From positions 117,109 through 181,108 of the forward strand of contig JANQJF010000096.1 in NCBI GenBank assembly GCA_028281765.1: a DNA stretch of 64,000 nt, given 5' to 3'. Source of the stretch: Planctomycetota bacterium. GTDB taxonomy: Bacteria; Planctomycetota; UBA1135; UBA2386. Under the pieces are notes generated by a model, which saw only the letters and a program-made list of their open reading frames with translations, had not been told where the DNA came from and ran no database searches. Shown here one piece after another: positions 42,284 to 50,318 of the stretch. Positions within the stretch are counted from its first letter, which is position 1. Each line of letters starts with the position of its first letter. The translations under genes and the position numbers were made by a program.

Positions 42284-42547
42284 ATGAACTTCCCTCCCGA
42301 ATCCGCCCTCGGCTACGTCGCCAAGGCCCTGCTCGCCGAACTGACGGTTTGCCCGCGCCTGATCTCTTGCGACGCCGACGGCGTGCCGACCGAGCCGGAG
42401 CTGCTGGCTCGCCTGCTCGGGGTGTCGTCCGAGCATGTGGTGCGCGCGGTGCGCGAGCTGGTCTGGTGCCACTTCCTCCGGCTGCGTCTGGTGCACTTCC
42501 CCGGCTGCGAGCCGGCGACGTGGCTCGTCATCGGCTGTAGCGAGTGA
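42284..42547 (+). CDS. Small winged-helix-like protein, 87 aa
   Basis: The protein starts MNFPPESALGYVAKALLAEL and continues ISCDADGVPTEPELLARLLG and VSSEHVVRAVRELVWCHFLR. The helix arrangement TEPELLARLLGVSSEHVVRAVREL matches a GntR-like winged-helix recognition helix, and RLRLVHFPGCEPATWLVIGC would form the wing. Three cysteines occur. AAAGGA lies ~10 nt before the ATG; the frame stays open upstream but with no better start. It is divergent from the small membrane gene with 123 bp between. DNA binding is a guess from helix pattern only. Confidence 0.5.
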   Translation: MNFPPESALGYVAKALLAELTVCPRLISCDADGVPTEPELLARLLGVSSEHVVRAVRELVWCHFLRLRLVHFPGCEPATWLVIGCSE

Positions 42548-42565
42548 GGAACTGGCTGGGAACGG

Positions 42566-42628
42566 TGGGCACGCCCATCTAGGGCGCGTCGAGAGGCCGA
42601 GTTACGCCGTTCTCGACCCGCGTGCCCA
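42566..42628. repeat. Nested inverted repeats upstream of the dihydrouridine synthase gene
   Basis: TGGGCACGC (42566-42574) pairs perfectly with GCGTGCCCA (42620-42628), and inside it GTCGAGA (42588-42594) pairs with TCTCGAC (42611-42617), leaving a 16-nt apical loop and a small internal loop. The left arm also starts a short palindrome TGGGC-AC-GCCCA. It fills most of the 113-bp gap between the 87-residue gene and dus, 32 bp before the dus ATG. It could terminate the upstream transcript or structure the dus leader. No T-run follows. Confidence 0.45.
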
Positions 42629-42660
42629 TCGAAGCCAACCAGTCTGCTAGTGTTCGGCGG

Positions 42661-43734
42661 ATGCTCCGCATCGGACCGATCGAACTCGACAGCCCCGCCG
42701 TGCAGGCGGCGCTCAGCGGCTACAGCGACCTGCCGATGCGGCGCGTCGCGCGCGCGCATGGTGCCCCCTACTGCATCCACGAGGTCGTCCTCAACGAGAC
42801 GGTCACGACGAAGGGCAAGCTGCAGCGGCTGATCTTCGATCTACCGGAGTGGGATCACCCGGTCGGCGGCCAGCTGATGGGCTCCGACCCCGAGGGCTTC
42901 GGCGCGGCCGCGAAGCTGCTCGTCAAGGCGGGCTACGACGTCGTTGACATCAACTTCGGCTGCCCTGTGCCGCGCGCGCTCGGTCGCTGCCGCGGCGGCT
43001 ATCTGCTCGGTGAGCCCGGGAACGCACTCGAGATCGTCGATCGCGTCGTGCAGGCGTGTGCTGGCGACGTGCCGGTGACGGTCAAGATGCGTCGCGGCGT
43101 CGACGACAGCGACGAGGCCGAGCGCTGGTTCTTCGAGATCCTGGACGGCGCGTTCGAACGCGGGATCACCGGAGTGACCGTGCACGGTCGCTCGGTCGCG
43201 CAGCGCTACGTCGGGCCGAGTCGATGGGAGTTCCTCGCGCGGGTCAAGCGGCACCTCGGCGATCGGCTGCTGCTCGGCAGCGGGGACTTGTTCAGTCCGC
43301 ACGACGTGCTGCGGATGATCGAAGAGACCGGCGTGGACGGCGTGACCGTGGCGCGCGGCTGTATCGGCAATCCGTGGATCTTCCATCAGGTGCGCGACCT
43401 GCTCGCCGGCCGTGAGCCTTCGCCGCCGACGGTGCGAATGCAGCGCGAAGCGCTCGAGATGCATCGCGACGCGGCGCTCGAGCACTACGGGGACAAGCGT
43501 GCGCTGTCGAAGGTGCGCACGCATGCGATCAAGTATTCCGCGGTGCACCCTGATCCGGTTGCGGCCCGTGACCACTGGGTGAAGATCCGGAAGTTCGAGG
43601 ACTTCGACGCCGTGCTCGCGAATCTCTACTCCGACACGCGCGCGACCGAAGTTTCCGCGCGGCTCACGGACTTGTCGCTCGACGCCCAGTCGCTCAAGGG
43701 CTGTACTATCGCCGGCGGTTCCGAGACATCTTGA
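42661..43734 (+). CDS. dus: tRNA-dihydrouridine synthase
   Basis: 357 residues. The FMN-binding TIM barrel opens with LDSPAVQAALSGYSDLPMRR, followed by HEVVLNETV, GGQLMGSDPEGFGAAA and VDINFGCPVPRALGRCRGGYLL, with the catalytic Cys in GCP. VTVKMRRGVDDSD, GVTVHGRSVAQRY and VDGVTVARGCIGNPWIF (phosphate-binding loop) complete the signature. It reduces uridines in the tRNA D-loop using NADPH and FMN. The RCRGG spacing resembles DusC-like proteins more than DusB, but subtype is not safe to call. The start ATG follows 39 nt of in-frame sequence with no better codon. The next start is 2 bp after its stop, so they are one operon. Confidence 0.92.
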   Translation: MLRIGPIELDSPAVQAALSGYSDLPMRRVARAHGAPYCIHEVVLNETVTTKGKLQRLIFDLPEWDHPVGGQLMGSDPEGFGAAAKLLVKAGYDVVDINFGCPVPRALGRCRGGYLLGEPGNALEIVDRVVQACAGDVPVTVKMRRGVDDSDEAERWFFEILDGAFERGITGVTVHGRSVAQRYVGPSRWEFLARVKRHLGDRLLLGSGDLFSPHDVLRMIEETGVDGVTVARGCIGNPWIFHQVRDLLAGREPSPPTVRMQREALEMHRDAALEHYGDKRALSKVRTHAIKYSAVHPDPVAARDHWVKIRKFEDFDAVLANLYSDTRATEVSARLTDLSLDAQSLKGCTIAGGSETS

Positions 43735-43736
43735 TC

Positions 43737-44429
43737 ATGCGCCTCCTCCTCGTCAGCAATTCGACCCAGCACGGCACCGGCTACCTCGAGCACTGCGAGT
43801 CCGCGGTCCGTCAGTTCTTCGATGGGTGTCGACGCATCGCGTTCGTGCCGTACGCGATCGCCGACCACGACGGCTATGCCGCCAACGCGCGCAAGAAGTT
43901 CGAAGAGATGGGCTTCTCGCTCGTCTCCGTTCACGAAGGCGATCCCTGCGCGACCGCGATGGCGGCCGACGGAGTCTTCATCGGTGGCGGCAACACGTTC
44001 CGCCTCTTGAAGGCGCTCTACGATACGCGGCTGATCGAGACGCTGCGCGCGCGGTGCGGCGACGGGATGCCCTACATGGGTACGAGCGCCGGCTCGAATG
44101 TCGCGACCGCGTCGATCTGCACGACGAACGACATGCCGATCGTGTATCCACCGTCGTTCACGGCGCTCGAGTTCGTGCCGTTCCAGATCAACCCGCACTA
44201 CCTCGACGCCGACCCGGCCTCGACCCACATGGGCGAAACGCGCGAGACGCGGATCACCGAGTATCACGAGGAGAACCGCAACCCCGTCGTCGGGCTGCGC
44301 GAGGGCGCGTGGCTGCACCGCGAGGGGGACTCGTTGACGCTCGAGGGCACGACGGGCGCGCGACTGTTCCGCCGCGGGCAGGATGCCGAGGAACTCGAGA
44401 CCGGCGCAGACCTGTCGGGTCTCTTGTAG
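43737..44429 (+). CDS. pepE: Peptidase E, alpha-aspartyl dipeptidase (S51)
   Basis: 230 residues, matching PepE. The N-terminus MRLLLVSNSTQHGTGYLEHC, RIAFVPYAIADHDGYA, DGVFIGGGNTFRLLKAL and the nucleophile elbow MGTSAGSNVA (Ser117; E. coli Ser120) are typical. FQINPHYLDADP carries the catalytic His. It hydrolyses dipeptides with N-terminal aspartate, in the cytoplasm. Start ATG was preferred over a TTG two codons upstream that overlaps the dus stop. It is followed after 19 bp by a DUF2203 gene, suggesting a continuing operon. Confidence 0.93.
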   Translation: MRLLLVSNSTQHGTGYLEHCESAVRQFFDGCRRIAFVPYAIADHDGYAANARKKFEEMGFSLVSVHEGDPCATAMAADGVFIGGGNTFRLLKALYDTRLIETLRARCGDGMPYMGTSAGSNVATASICTTNDMPIVYPPSFTALEFVPFQINPHYLDADPASTHMGETRETRITEYHEENRNPVVGLREGAWLHREGDSLTLEGTTGARLFRRGQDAEELETGADLSGLL

Positions 44430-44448
44430 AGCGCGTAAGATCAGCGCG

Positions 44449-44850
44449 ATGGTGAAGCGCAAGTTCACTCCGGTCCAAGCGAACCGCACGCTGCCGCTCG
44501 TGCGTCGCATCGTCGCCGACATCCTCGAGAAGGCCGGTGAGATCCGCGAGGCCAGAAAGCGGCCCGTGCGCACCGACGACGCGCGCGACCACATGGCGAG
44601 CCTCGAGGCGCAGCTCGGAGAACTGATGGGTGAGCTCGAGCAGATCGGGTGCTCCTACAAGGATTGGGGCTACTCCTACGGGCTCGTCGACTTCCCGGGC
44701 CAGATCGACGGCGAAGACGTGCTGCTGTGCTGGCGCACGGACGAGCCGCGGGTGGAGTGGTTCCATCCGATCGAAACGGGCTTCGCGGGGCGTCGGCGGA
44801 TTCCGCCGGCGCTGCTCGGCGACCAGCCGCAACAGCAGTCGGCCGAGTGA
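44449..44850 (+). CDS. DUF2203 family protein
   Basis: 133 residues. KFTPVQANRTLPLVRRIVADI at the N-terminus, a central amphipathic helix (HMASLEAQLGELMGELEQIG) and GLVDFPGQIDGEDVLLCWRT with EPRVEWFHPIETGFAGRRRI are the DUF2203 blocks. The family is a small cytosolic helical/beta protein of unknown function, common in Gram-positive and deep-branching bacteria. The stop is separated by a single base from the GTG of the MBL gene, so translational coupling is likely. It is in the dus-pepE run. Confidence 0.85.
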   Translation: MVKRKFTPVQANRTLPLVRRIVADILEKAGEIREARKRPVRTDDARDHMASLEAQLGELMGELEQIGCSYKDWGYSYGLVDFPGQIDGEDVLLCWRTDEPRVEWFHPIETGFAGRRRIPPALLGDQPQQQSAE

Positions 44851-44851
44851 C

Positions 44852-45748
44852 GTGCGCATCACGACGCTCGCTTCGGGGAGTCAGGGCAACGCGGTCCTGT
44901 TGGAGTCGCGTCGACTACGCCTGCTGATCGACGTCGGCCTGGAGCGGAAAGAACTCGAAGATCGTCTGCAGTCGATCGACGTCCCGCCCCGCACGATCGA
45001 CGCCGCGCTTCTGACGCATCGCCACGCGGACCATATGCGCGGCGCGACCGAGTTCTGCAGTCGCCACAAGGTGCGCGTCTACGCCCCCCGCGCGACGGCG
45101 CGTCGTCTCGGCACCGAGTGCGGCAAGCGCATCCAGCGCATCGTGCCGCTCGAGTGGTTCGGCGTCGGGCATCTGCGTGTGATGCCCGTGCCGGTCGAGC
45201 ACGACGCGCCGAACACGGTGGCCTACCTCGTCGAGGACGGTCCGATTCGCTACGGGCACGTGACCGATCTCGGCTCGACGCACGGTCACGTGCGCCAGCT
45301 CCTGACGCACTGCACCGGGCTCTATCTCGAGTTCAACCACGATCCCGAGCTGCTGCAGAATGGCGAGTACCCGCCAAACCTGAAGAAGCGGATCGCCGGT
45401 CCGCGCGGCCATCTCAGCAACGCGCAGGCCGCCGACCTTCTCGCCGCGCTCGCGCACCCGCGGCTGCAGCACGTCTGGCTCGCGCACCTGAGTCGGCGCA
45501 ACAATAGGCCCGAGCTCGCGGTGGCGGCCGCGCGCGATGCGCTTTCCGGCAGTCGAGTCGAGTTCGTGGTCGCCATGCAGGACGAAGTCGGCGCGCCGGT
45601 GGAGCTGTTGGAGCGCGGTTCGGATGACATCGACGTCGCCGTTTTGTCGATGTCAACGGGCGCGCCGAGTCGTGATTCGCGGCGGTTCAGCTCGGCAGCC
45701 GAAGCCCTCGATAGATCCGGCGATGTCCGGATTCATCGACACCGTTGA
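44852..45748 (+). CDS. MBL-fold hydrolase, WalJ/YycJ-like
   Basis: 298 residues from GTG. ITTLASGSQGNAVLLE at the N-terminus is the YycJ/WalJ signature, followed by LLIDVGLERKELEDRL. The zinc motif THRHADHMRG is intact (HxHxDH), with further ligands in GHVTDLGSTHGHV, EFNHD and WLAHLS. WalJ proteins are 5'-3' exonuclease-like MBL hydrolases linked to DNA replication/repair coordination. It starts one base after the DUF2203 stop. Its last 26 bp overlap the next gene, and the C-terminal ~40 residues are weakly conserved. The fold is secure; the specific activity is inferred. Confidence 0.88.
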   Translation: MRITTLASGSQGNAVLLESRRLRLLIDVGLERKELEDRLQSIDVPPRTIDAALLTHRHADHMRGATEFCSRHKVRVYAPRATARRLGTECGKRIQRIVPLEWFGVGHLRVMPVPVEHDAPNTVAYLVEDGPIRYGHVTDLGSTHGHVRQLLTHCTGLYLEFNHDPELLQNGEYPPNLKKRIAGPRGHLSNAQAADLLAALAHPRLQHVWLAHLSRRNNRPELAVAAARDALSGSRVEFVVAMQDEVGAPVELLERGSDDIDVAVLSMSTGAPSRDSRRFSSAAEALDRSGDVRIHRHR

Positions 45749-46685
45749 TCAGCGCGACTTCTCGGACCCTGCGGGCGCCGCTGGGGACTACGCCTTCGAC
45801 GCCGATGAGCGCGTGCTCGAGCCCGACGAAGAGTACGATTTGCGACAGGGTCGCCTCACGCGCCTCGGAGTTCTGTTGATCGTCGGGTTCTTCTTGCCGG
45901 TCTTCGGGCCGGGTGAGTCGTCGATGTGGCCGCAGTTCACGGAGTTTCCGGGTTTCAATCTGGTCGGGCTCGTGATGTTCCTGCCGCTGCTGGCGGGCGT
46001 GCTGGCCGTGGCCAGTGCGAAGGTGACACGGCCGCCGCTTCGTGGCGCCCTGTTGTTGCTCGCGGGTCTCTCGCCGGTGCTCCTGGCGTTCGCGATCAGC
46101 GGTTCGTTCGGCTTGGGAGGAGCGGCGCCCTCTTGGCCGACGACGATCTATCTCTGGCTCGGGGGCGCGTTGCTCTTGCTCCTCGCCAATCGGGTGCGCA
46201 CTTACCGACCGATGCGTCGCAGTTGCTACTGGGTCGGGGTCGCGGGCGCGGTGTGCTACGTCGCGCACCTGTTCGTGCCGGTGCGCGACCAGCTCCCCAT
46301 CGTCGAGTTCGCGACGCAGTTCCGTCGCCATCCGGGGCTGACGATCGGGCTCGGAATCCAGGTGCTCTTCATGGCCCGCGTCTGTTGGCTGACCCTGCGA
46401 AACTCGCCGAGCGAATACCCGTACGACGCCTCCGATCGCGCGGTGCGGGCGACGCGCGCGTGGATCCTCGCCGCGATCGTGGTTGCGCTGACTTTCTGCG
46501 GGCTCATGATCCAGGAGGTCCTGAACTACGTCGCGATCACGAAGTCACTCGTCCCGTTCTTCGCGGGCGTCGGCGCCGTGATCAAGGCGACGTTCGTGTT
46601 CGTCGGCTTCGCCTTGCTCGTGCCGGCCGCCGTCGCCGACCTGTGGATCGGGCGCGTGCGCCCGTCGTGTGAGTCGTCGGTCTAG
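45723..46685 (+). CDS. Polytopic membrane protein of unknown function
   Basis: 320 residues starting at the ATG that opens a polar ~45-residue N-terminus (DQRDFSDPAGAAGDYAF). Seven to eight hydrophobic segments follow: LGVLLIVGFFLPVFG, LVGLVMFLPLLAGVLAVAS, GALLLLAGLSPVLLAFAIS, TTIYLWLGGALLLLLAN, CYWVGVAGAVCYVAHLFV, TIGLGIQVLFMARVCWLT, AWILAAIVVALTFCGLMIQ and VIKATFVFVGFALLVPAAV. No transporter or enzyme motif is recognised. It overlaps the MBL gene by 26 bp and is convergent with the beta-lactamase-like gene (4-bp overlap of stops). Confidence 0.75.
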   Translation: MSGFIDTVDQRDFSDPAGAAGDYAFDADERVLEPDEEYDLRQGRLTRLGVLLIVGFFLPVFGPGESSMWPQFTEFPGFNLVGLVMFLPLLAGVLAVASAKVTRPPLRGALLLLAGLSPVLLAFAISGSFGLGGAAPSWPTTIYLWLGGALLLLLANRVRTYRPMRRSCYWVGVAGAVCYVAHLFVPVRDQLPIVEFATQFRRHPGLTIGLGIQVLFMARVCWLTLRNSPSEYPYDASDRAVRATRAWILAAIVVALTFCGLMIQEVLNYVAITKSLVPFFAGVGAVIKATFVFVGFALLVPAAVADLWIGRVRPSCESSV

Positions 46686-48373
46686 CGTTTCGCGCAGCGG
46701 ACGAACTCGTCCCCCGTGCTTCCGTCTCGCCAGCGCAATTCCGGCTTGCCGCGCGCGTCGACGATCGCGATCTCGATGTCGCGGAAGCCGTCCGCGCTGC
46801 GCATCCAGAACACGCGATCGCGGCGCCACGTGAGTTCGTAGTCGAACGGCACTGATTCGCCTGCGGGCTCGAGCGACTGGATCCGGTGCTTCTCGTGCCA
46901 GGTCGCCTTCCAGCGGGTGTCCGTCGAGCCGAAGCGCACGACGAGCCAGGTCGTTGCGGACTCCGGATCCGAGCCGACCACGCGCACGGAGCGGCAACGG
47001 CCGTGCTCCTGCACGCGCCCCTTCCACTCGCGTTCGCAATCCTCGATCGTCTTCGCTTCGGTGTCGCGGGCGAAGCTGCCGGGGATCCTGCTCCGATAGC
47101 CCTTGGCCAGCGGCTCCAGCAGATCGAGCGCGTTGTTCTCGAACGCCCGCCGATTGAACGGGTCCTTGCGGTTCGACGGCTCGCCGTGCAGCGCGCGGGC
47201 GACGGCTTCGACGCCCGACGGTCGCAGGTGCACACGATCGCCGACGCGCACGAGCTCGAACTCGCCGCGTCCCTTCGGAAGGGCGTAGCGGCCGATGGAG
47301 CCGTCGATGGCTCGCGCGGGCGGTGGCTCGGCGAAGAGCACTTCACTGACCGAAGAGTCGATGACGGCCGGCTTCATGTCTTGGTTGCCGACCGCGATCA
47401 CGCACGCGTCGTCGTCGGGGAAGCGCAGGAACAGCGACTGGAAGCCGTAGCAGCTGCCGGTGTGGCTGAGGCGCCGCGAGCGACGCTCGGTCCGTGACGA
47501 CTCCCAGCCCAAGGCGTAGTCGTCGGCGCCCGGCGCGAAGAACTTCGCGCGTACCGCGTCCGACAGGACCGTGTCGTCGTGCAGCGCGCGGTCCCAGCGG
47601 TAGAGATCGTTCGCGGTCGTGATGACGCCGGCCGCGCCGCGGAAGCCCCAGTGCCAGGGCCACGACGTCGCGGTGTCGTCGTGGCTCGAGTTGCGGCGGC
47701 CTTCCCAGCGTGGTGCGGGCTTGGCCGCGCGCAGGTGCTCGTCGCCAGGGAAGCCCGAGTAGTGCATGCCCGCCGGTCGAAAGACGCGCCGCTGCATGAA
47801 TTCGCCGAACGGTCGGTTCGAGACCTTCTCGATCACCGCGCCGAGCACGTGGTATCCGAGGTTGCTGTACGAGTACGCGTCTCCGGGTGCGTGGTCCAGC
47901 GGCTCGGCCCACACGCGCTTCAGCATCTGGTTTCGATCGTCACGTTCTCGCTCGTCGAACTCGATGTTCGTCGGCAGCCCGGAGGTGTGCGTCAGAAGCT
48001 GGTGCAGCGTGATCTTCGCCTTGTCTGACGCGACGCGGGGAAAGAACTTCTCGAGTCGGTCGAACGTCGACAGTCGCCGCTCGCTCTCGAGCAGGAGCAC
48101 CGCCGCGGCCGTGAACTGCTTGCCGATCGACGCGACGTCGAACAGGGTCGCGGCGTCGATCGGCGTGCCGGCGGTCTTCGCGCCGAATCCCTTGCGCAGC
48201 AGGATCTCGCCGTCGCGAGCGATCAGGCACGCGCCGAAGAACTTCGGGCCCGTTCCCGAGAGGAACGCCTGCTCGAGTCGCTCGGCGAGCGGGCGGACTT
48301 CGCGTTGCGCGGGCATGGCGCTGGTCAGCGCGCCCGTCAACGCGACGGAGAGGATCCCGAGGATGCGATGCAC
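46682..48373 (-). CDS. Serine beta-lactamase-like hydrolase, secreted (class C/AmpC fold)
   Basis: 563 residues with signal peptide MHRILGILSVALTGALTSAMPAQ. The penicilloyl-serine transferase motifs are present: S82-I-G-K85 (VASIGKQ), Y169-S-N171 (AYSYSNLGYH) and HTG in LSHTGSCYGFQ. HTSGLPTNIEF and FRPAGMHYSGFP are the family's typical surrounding elements. A C-terminal ~200-residue beta domain follows, with no named family. Such proteins include esterases, D-aminopeptidases and peptidoglycan-related hydrolases. It is last in a four-gene operon after two paralogous secreted proteins and a solute-binding protein, with a 6-bp gap. The family is firm; substrate is unknown. Confidence 0.87.
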   Translation of the reverse strand: MHRILGILSVALTGALTSAMPAQREVRPLAERLEQAFLSGTGPKFFGACLIARDGEILLRKGFGAKTAGTPIDAATLFDVASIGKQFTAAAVLLLESERRLSTFDRLEKFFPRVASDKAKITLHQLLTHTSGLPTNIEFDERERDDRNQMLKRVWAEPLDHAPGDAYSYSNLGYHVLGAVIEKVSNRPFGEFMQRRVFRPAGMHYSGFPGDEHLRAAKPAPRWEGRRNSSHDDTATSWPWHWGFRGAAGVITTANDLYRWDRALHDDTVLSDAVRAKFFAPGADDYALGWESSRTERRSRRLSHTGSCYGFQSLFLRFPDDDACVIAVGNQDMKPAVIDSSVSEVLFAEPPPARAIDGSIGRYALPKGRGEFELVRVGDRVHLRPSGVEAVARALHGEPSNRKDPFNRRAFENNALDLLEPLAKGYRSRIPGSFARDTEAKTIEDCEREWKGRVQEHGRCRSVRVVGSDPESATTWLVVRFGSTDTRWKATWHEKHRIQSLEPAGESVPFDYELTWRRDRVFWMRSADGFRDIEIAIVDARGKPELRWRDGSTGDEFVRCAKR

Positions 48374-48379
48374 GCGTCC

Positions 48380-49345
48380 CTACTTCTTCTCCTCGACGCG
48401 CACGAAGCGAGCGCGGACCGAATCCTGATTGCGGCTGTCGCCGGACACGAAGATGCCGAACGCTCCGGCCGTGTCGACGCGCGTCTTGCCGCGGACCTCT
48501 TCGACCTCGTCGCCGATCGTTCCGCGCAGGGATTGGCCGTCGACTTCGATCTGGATGGGCAGCCAGTTCGCGCGCTCCTTGCGCGTGAGGGTCACGAGCT
48601 GGTTTCCCAGCTTGTGGATGCTGCGGCCGTCCCACCAGTAGAGCCGAAGCTCGGAGAAGCCGAGGTCGTTGCGGAGTTCGAGCAGGTGGTACTGCAGCTC
48701 GTCGGTCACGCCGAACGCGAGAGCCATCTTGCCCGGTCCCTCCCCGAGCATCACCTCGGCGCGGATCGTGCACTTCGACCCGAGCTGTGGCTTGCTGACG
48801 ATCATGACGGGGCGGCGCTGCAGCGGCGGTGCGACGAGCGCGTCCGCGGACACTGTCCAGCCGGTCTCCCCGATCGGGTGCGCGGCTTCGCCGAAGTAGC
48901 GATCGTGAAGGCTCTTCAGCGCCTTCGGGCCGCCGCCGGCGAGCTGCTGGATCGCTTCGTCCGCGCTCCCCGGCGTGATGCGATTCGCTGCGTCGAGGAG
49001 TCGCTGTGCGGTCGTGTGCCAACCGCGCTTGATCTCGTGTTCGGCTTCGCGGATCAACCCGCGGCTCGCGCCGGATCGCGCGGCGATCTCCTTCTTGCGC
49101 AGCGGGTCGACCTTCGTGAGCTTCTTCTCGATCGGGGTGAGCACGTTGCGGCGCGTGCTCGCGTCCGCGATCTCCGCGCCGGTCTCTGCGGCGCGGCGCA
49201 GCCGCATCGCCGCGGCTTCGGGCTTGCCGTCTTTTCGCAGAGTCTCGGCTTCGCCGAGGAGGCGGCGCGCCTTGGTCACGGGATCGTCCTGCGCGGCGGC
49301 CGTCACGGTCAGCAGGATCGTCACCAGGGTGAGGGCGCGGATCAT
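48380..49345 (-). CDS. Secreted protein, tandem paralogue in SBP operon (I)
   Basis: 321 residues with signal peptide MIRALTLVTILLTVTAA. A Lys/Arg-rich helical front (KARRLLGEAETLRKDGKPEAA, TRRNVLTPIEKKLTK, QRLLDAANRI) leads to a C-terminal beta-sandwich segment (CTIRAEVMLGEGPGKMALAFG, YHLLELRNDLGFSELRLYWW, IQIEVDGQSLRGTIG). That resembles a family-16-like or DUF1080-like lectin sandwich, with polysaccharide or surface binding possible. It shares this helix-then-sandwich layout with the upstream gene, so they look like diverged duplicates. ATGA overlap with the previous stop couples them. No catalytic residues can be assigned. Confidence 0.72.
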   Translation of the reverse strand: MIRALTLVTILLTVTAAAQDDPVTKARRLLGEAETLRKDGKPEAAAMRLRRAAETGAEIADASTRRNVLTPIEKKLTKVDPLRKKEIAARSGASRGLIREAEHEIKRGWHTTAQRLLDAANRITPGSADEAIQQLAGGGPKALKSLHDRYFGEAAHPIGETGWTVSADALVAPPLQRRPVMIVSKPQLGSKCTIRAEVMLGEGPGKMALAFGVTDELQYHLLELRNDLGFSELRLYWWDGRSIHKLGNQLVTLTRKERANWLPIQIEVDGQSLRGTIGDEVEEVRGKTRVDTAGAFGIFVSGDSRNQDSVRARFVRVEEKK

Positions 49346-50313
49346 TCGTAGCCCTCCATGCGGAGGTGTCGGAACGAGACCGGCTTGTTCTCTGCGGATT
49401 TGCCGAGCAGCATCAGTCCGAGGAAGCCACGCATCGGGCTCATCGGGATCGGCGCCTTGAGCACTCGCTTCTCGCCGAAGTCGACGTGCAGGCTCTCGCC
49501 GTCGCACTGGAAGCCGAGCCTGCGCCAGCCGTCGGCGCTCGCCGGCATGTCGACGGTCTCGGACGCGATCGCGGTCTTCTTGCCCGCCTCGTAGCGAGCG
49601 ATCTCGACCTTGCCCTTGCCGGCGCCTTCGGTGTCGAGCCGCAACACGCAGTAGTCTTCGATGTGTCGGTAGGCGAACACGATACGCAGGTCGACGGGGC
49701 CCTCGGCTCGGAACTCGACCGACGTCGCGCGGTCCGGCGCGTCGAATCGGAGTCTGCGGTCACCGATCATCAGGACCTTGGACTCGTCGTATGCGGGCGC
49801 GATCAGCACGTCGCCGGCGAACTTCCAGTCGTCGGTACCCCAGATCAACTCGCCCTCGAGGAACATCTCGGCGAGCGCGCCCGTGCCGGCGGACGCATTG
49901 CGCGCTTTCGACAGCTTCTGCTGAGTCGCCTTCGCGGACGTCGGATCGAGGCGCCGGGCTTCGCCGAGTAGCGGCCCGGCGATCTCGAGCCAGCCCTTGT
50001 CGATGTACTGCTGGCACACCTTCAGCAGTTTGCCGGCGGCCTTGCGCATCGCCTTGGACCGGGCGACGTCCCGGTGGTCGACGGTGCGGGCATACTTGTC
50101 GATGGCTTCGAGGAGCTTCTTGTCGAGCTTCGGTTCGTCGGCGAGGAATCGTCGCGCACGATCGATGTGCAACAGGCACGCTTCGTCGCGCCCTTCGTCT
50201 CGCGCCTGCTTGGCCAGTTTGTACTCGGACTCTGCGAGGCTCTGCGTCGCTGCCGGAATCGCGATCACCGCACTCGCGATGCAGGTGCGCATGAAAGGAA
50301 GAATGGTGTGCAT
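49342..50313 (-). CDS. Secreted protein, tandem paralogue in SBP operon (II)
   Basis: 323 residues from ATG; leader MHTILPFMRTCIASAVIAIPAA is a plausible signal peptide. The helical front (YKLAKQARDEGRDEACLLHID, RKAAGKLLKVCQQYIDKGWLE, GEARRLDPTSAKATQQKLSK) matches the same layout as the downstream protein. The sandwich follows (VEFRAEGPVDLRIVFAYRH, YCVLRLDTEGAGKGKVEIARY, RLGFQCDGESLHVDFGEKRV, GFLGLMLLG). A DUF1080-type laminin-G-like sandwich is my best reading. The solute-binding protein stop lies 5 bp upstream, so it is part of the same transcript. Function unknown. Confidence 0.72.
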   Translation of the reverse strand: MHTILPFMRTCIASAVIAIPAATQSLAESEYKLAKQARDEGRDEACLLHIDRARRFLADEPKLDKKLLEAIDKYARTVDHRDVARSKAMRKAAGKLLKVCQQYIDKGWLEIAGPLLGEARRLDPTSAKATQQKLSKARNASAGTGALAEMFLEGELIWGTDDWKFAGDVLIAPAYDESKVLMIGDRRLRFDAPDRATSVEFRAEGPVDLRIVFAYRHIEDYCVLRLDTEGAGKGKVEIARYEAGKKTAIASETVDMPASADGWRRLGFQCDGESLHVDFGEKRVLKAPIPMSPMRGFLGLMLLGKSAENKPVSFRHLRMEGYE

Positions 50314-50318
50314 ATGGC

